Origin: an uncultured Campylobacter sp.
Lineage (GTDB): Bacteria; Campylobacterota; Campylobacteria; Campylobacterales; Campylobacteraceae
Length of the DNA: 6,564 nucleotides
NCBI RefSeq assembly: GCF_937997535.1
Contig: NZ_CALKTT010000021.1
Coordinates: 1 to 6,564 of the forward strand
Direction: 5' to 3'
The translations under genes and the position numbers were made by a program. Shown here in pieces: positions 4,628-6,564 of this stretch; position 1 is the stretch's first letter; each line of letters begins with the position of its first letter. The notes beneath the pieces are model-generated. The model saw only the letters and a program-made list of their open reading frames with translations, was not told the DNA's origin and did not search any database.

Positions 4628-6564
4628 ATGTTAAAAAGTTTCAAACCCGTGCTTTTGGGCTCGGTTTTGTTCGCCGCAAGCGCCCTGTGTGCCGCGGATA
4701 GCGACCTAGAGCGCGTGATGAAAGAACGAAATTTAAGCGAAAAAGACGTTTTAGCGGCGGCTAAGACCTATCAGCCGACCGGTAGGAAGGACGATTATAT
4801 GGTCTTCTCTTCCGGCGGTCAAAGCGGACAGGTGATCGTTTACGGCGTGCCGTCGATGAGGATCTACAAATATATCGGCGTATTTACCCCGGAGCCTTGG
4901 CAGGGATACGGTTTTGATGAGGAGAGTAAGGCGGTCTTAAGATCGGGCTCCATTAACGGCAAAGAGATCAACTGGGGCGATACTCACCATCCAAATTTCA
5001 GCGAAAAAAACGGCGAATACGTGGGCGATTATCTCTTTATCAACGATAAGGCGAACCCAAGAATCGCGGTTATAAATTTATCCGATTTCGAAACCACTCA
5101 AATAGTCGTAAATCCCGTAATCAAAAGCGATCACGGCGGCTCTTTCGTAACGCCTAATACCGAATACGTCATCGAAACCAGCCAATACGCAGCCCCTTTT
5201 GATAACGACTGGCACCCGATCGAGGAGTATCAGGCGGTTTATCGCGGTGCGGTAACGCTATGGAAATTTGACTACGATAAAGGCAAAATCGACGTAAATA
5301 AATCCTTTTCTCTAGAGCTTCCTCCATATATGCAAGATCTAAGTGACGCAGGTAAGGGCGAGAGCTTTGGCTGGGCGTTTACCAACAGCTTTAACTCCGA
5401 AATGTACACGGGCGGCATCGAAAAGGGTCTGCCTCCGATGGAAGCCGGTATGAGCCGCAACGATACTGACTACCTGCACGTTTACAACTGGCAAATTCTA
5501 GAAAAGCTTGCTCAAGACAGCAAAAACTATAAGGTCGTAAACGGACACAGAATCGTTACGATAGACGCCGCCGTAAAAGCGGGAGCGCTATTTTTGATCC
5601 CTGAAGCCAAATCCCCTCACGGCGTTGATGTTAGCCCTGATGGTCGCTATATCATCATCGGCGGTAAACTAGATACTCACGCTAGCGTTTATGATTTCAA
5701 AAAGATCAAAGAGCTAATTGATAAGAAAGAATATGCAGGCAAGGATCCATACGGAATTCCGATCCTAGATATGCAAAAGACGCTTCACGGACAAGCAGAG
5801 CTTGGTCTTGGACCTCTTCATAATACCTTCGATTCGCAAGATGGCGTAATCTATACATCGCTTTACGTCGATAGCCAGATCGTAAAATGGAACTACAAGA
5901 CGTTAAAAGTTTTAGATAGGATCAACGTCCACTACAATATCGGTCACCTTGATTCTATGGAGGGCAAATCCTCTAAGCCTGTCGGCAAATACGTAATCGC
6001 GCTGGATAAGCTTTCGATCGATAGATTTAATCCTATCGGACCGCTTCATCCGCAAAATCATCAGCTCATCGACATTACAGGACCTAAAATGGAGATGCTT
6101 TACGATCTTCCTATCGGTCTAGGTGAGCCGCACGACGTAGTTTCTATCGCAGCTAGCAAGCTTCATACGAAACCTACCTATACTATGGGAACAAACTCCC
6201 GCACCGGCAAGCAGCACCCTGCCATGACGTTAGCGGGTCAAGAGCGCATCGAGCGCGACGGCAAAAACGTAAAAGTCTATGCTACGGCGATCCGCAGCCA
6301 TATTAATCCTGAGCACATCGAGGTTAATAAGGACGATAACGTAACGATCTATATGACAAATTTAGAGCGTGCTGAGGACGAGACTCACGGCTTTACGGTT
6401 GATGATTACGATCTGCATATGTCGCTTGAGCCGGGTAAGACTGCGAGCGTAAATTTCATCGCAGATAAAGAGGGCGTATTTCCTTTCTACTGCACGGAAT
6501 TCTGCTCTGCGCTGCACCTTGAGATGTTTGGATATCTATACGTAAAAGATCCGAATAAAAAATA
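4628..6564 (+). CDS. nosZ: Nitrous oxide reductase NosZ, Sec-exported type; 3' end not in window
   Basis: Periplasmic copper enzyme that reduces N2O to N2, the last step of denitrification. At least 645 residues are encoded; the frame is open to the last base. Residues 1-23 are a Sec-type signal peptide (cleavage near LCAA-DSD) without the twin arginine of the proteobacterial clade I enzyme. All seven histidine ligands of the CuZ centre are present: His120 and His121 (DTHHP), His169 (SDHGG), His331 (SPHGV), His398 (GPLHNTFD), His440 (IGHLDS) and His502 (GEPHD). The C-terminal cupredoxin domain has the CuA ligands His587 (ETHGF), Cys622 and Cys626 (CTEFC), His630 and Met633; Glu624 replaces the Trp that gives its backbone carbonyl in clade I. 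AAGGA at 4618-4622 sits five bases before ATG. The visible part ends just after the CuA domain, on TA: either a stop codon is cut, or the reading continues into the cytochrome c domain typical of Wolinella and Campylobacter NosZ. Confidence 0.97.
   Translation, partial: MLKSFKPVLLGSVLFAASALCAADSDLERVMKERNLSEKDVLAAAKTYQPTGRKDDYMVFSSGGQSGQVIVYGVPSMRIYKYIGVFTPEPWQGYGFDEESKAVLRSGSINGKEINWGDTHHPNFSEKNGEYVGDYLFINDKANPRIAVINLSDFETTQIVVNPVIKSDHGGSFVTPNTEYVIETSQYAAPFDNDWHPIEEYQAVYRGAVTLWKFDYDKGKIDVNKSFSLELPPYMQDLSDAGKGESFGWAFTNSFNSEMYTGGIEKGLPPMEAGMSRNDTDYLHVYNWQILEKLAQDSKNYKVVNGHRIVTIDAAVKAGALFLIPEAKSPHGVDVSPDGRYIIIGGKLDTHASVYDFKKIKELIDKKEYAGKDPYGIPILDMQKTLHGQAELGLGPLHNTFDSQDGVIYTSLYVDSQIVKWNYKTLKVLDRINVHYNIGHLDSMEGKSSKPVGKYVIALDKLSIDRFNPIGPLHPQNHQLIDITGPKMEMLYDLPIGLGEPHDVVSIAASKLHTKPTYTMGTNSRTGKQHPAMTLAGQERIERDGKNVKVYATAIRSHINPEHIEVNKDDNVTIYMTNLERAEDETHGFTVDDYDLHMSLEPGKTASVNFIADKEGVFPFYCTEFCSALHLEMFGYLYVKDPNKK

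Noticed and set aside
5272..5460. Minus-strand open frame of 62 codons inside nosZ
   Set aside because: It is antisense to strongly conserved NosZ sequence, with no start signal.

Overview
The window looks like chromosome from a Campylobacterota species, most likely a Campylobacter of moderate GC content (the C. gracilis/rectus/showae/curvus type). The signs are intergenic DNA full of AAATTT/AAAATTTT words, a Sec-type NosZ with the CxEFC copper-A motif, a DcuB very close to the enterobacterial protein, and GC-rich Ala/Leu/Arg codons in the genes. The species call is inference; no marker gene is present.

There are four genes in two divergent blocks. Leftward (minus strand) from about 3160: dcuB (3160-1493), a C4-dicarboxylate transporter carrying an extra soluble domain of about 100 residues, closed by a strong hairpin terminator; then larA (1285-35), a nickel-pincer-cofactor racemase of the LarA family with its own promoter and Shine-Dalgarno sequence. 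Rightward (plus strand) from about 3400: a gene for a secreted seven-bladed-propeller-like protein (3458-4615), followed after 12 bp by nosZ (4628 to the window end), the catalytic subunit of nitrous oxide reductase. All copper ligands of NosZ lie inside the window. The frame is still open at the last base (it ends on 'TA'), so the window cannot show whether the protein stops there or continues into the cytochrome c domain usual in this group.

The theme is anaerobic respiration in the periplasm. DcuB would exchange fumarate, malate or aspartate for succinate to feed fumarate respiration. The LarA-family enzyme could interconvert the two forms of an alpha-hydroxyacid; its neighbour suggests malate, but lactate is equally possible from sequence alone. 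NosZ reduces N2O to N2, and the propeller protein is probably co-transcribed with it and may be an accessory factor. The 297-bp gap between dcuB and the nos block holds the divergent promoters.

The least expected items are the periplasmic insert in DcuB, built from two copies of a 46-residue beta-rich unit; the pentapeptide-repeat-like, low-complexity insert inside the propeller protein; and the coupling of that propeller gene to nosZ.
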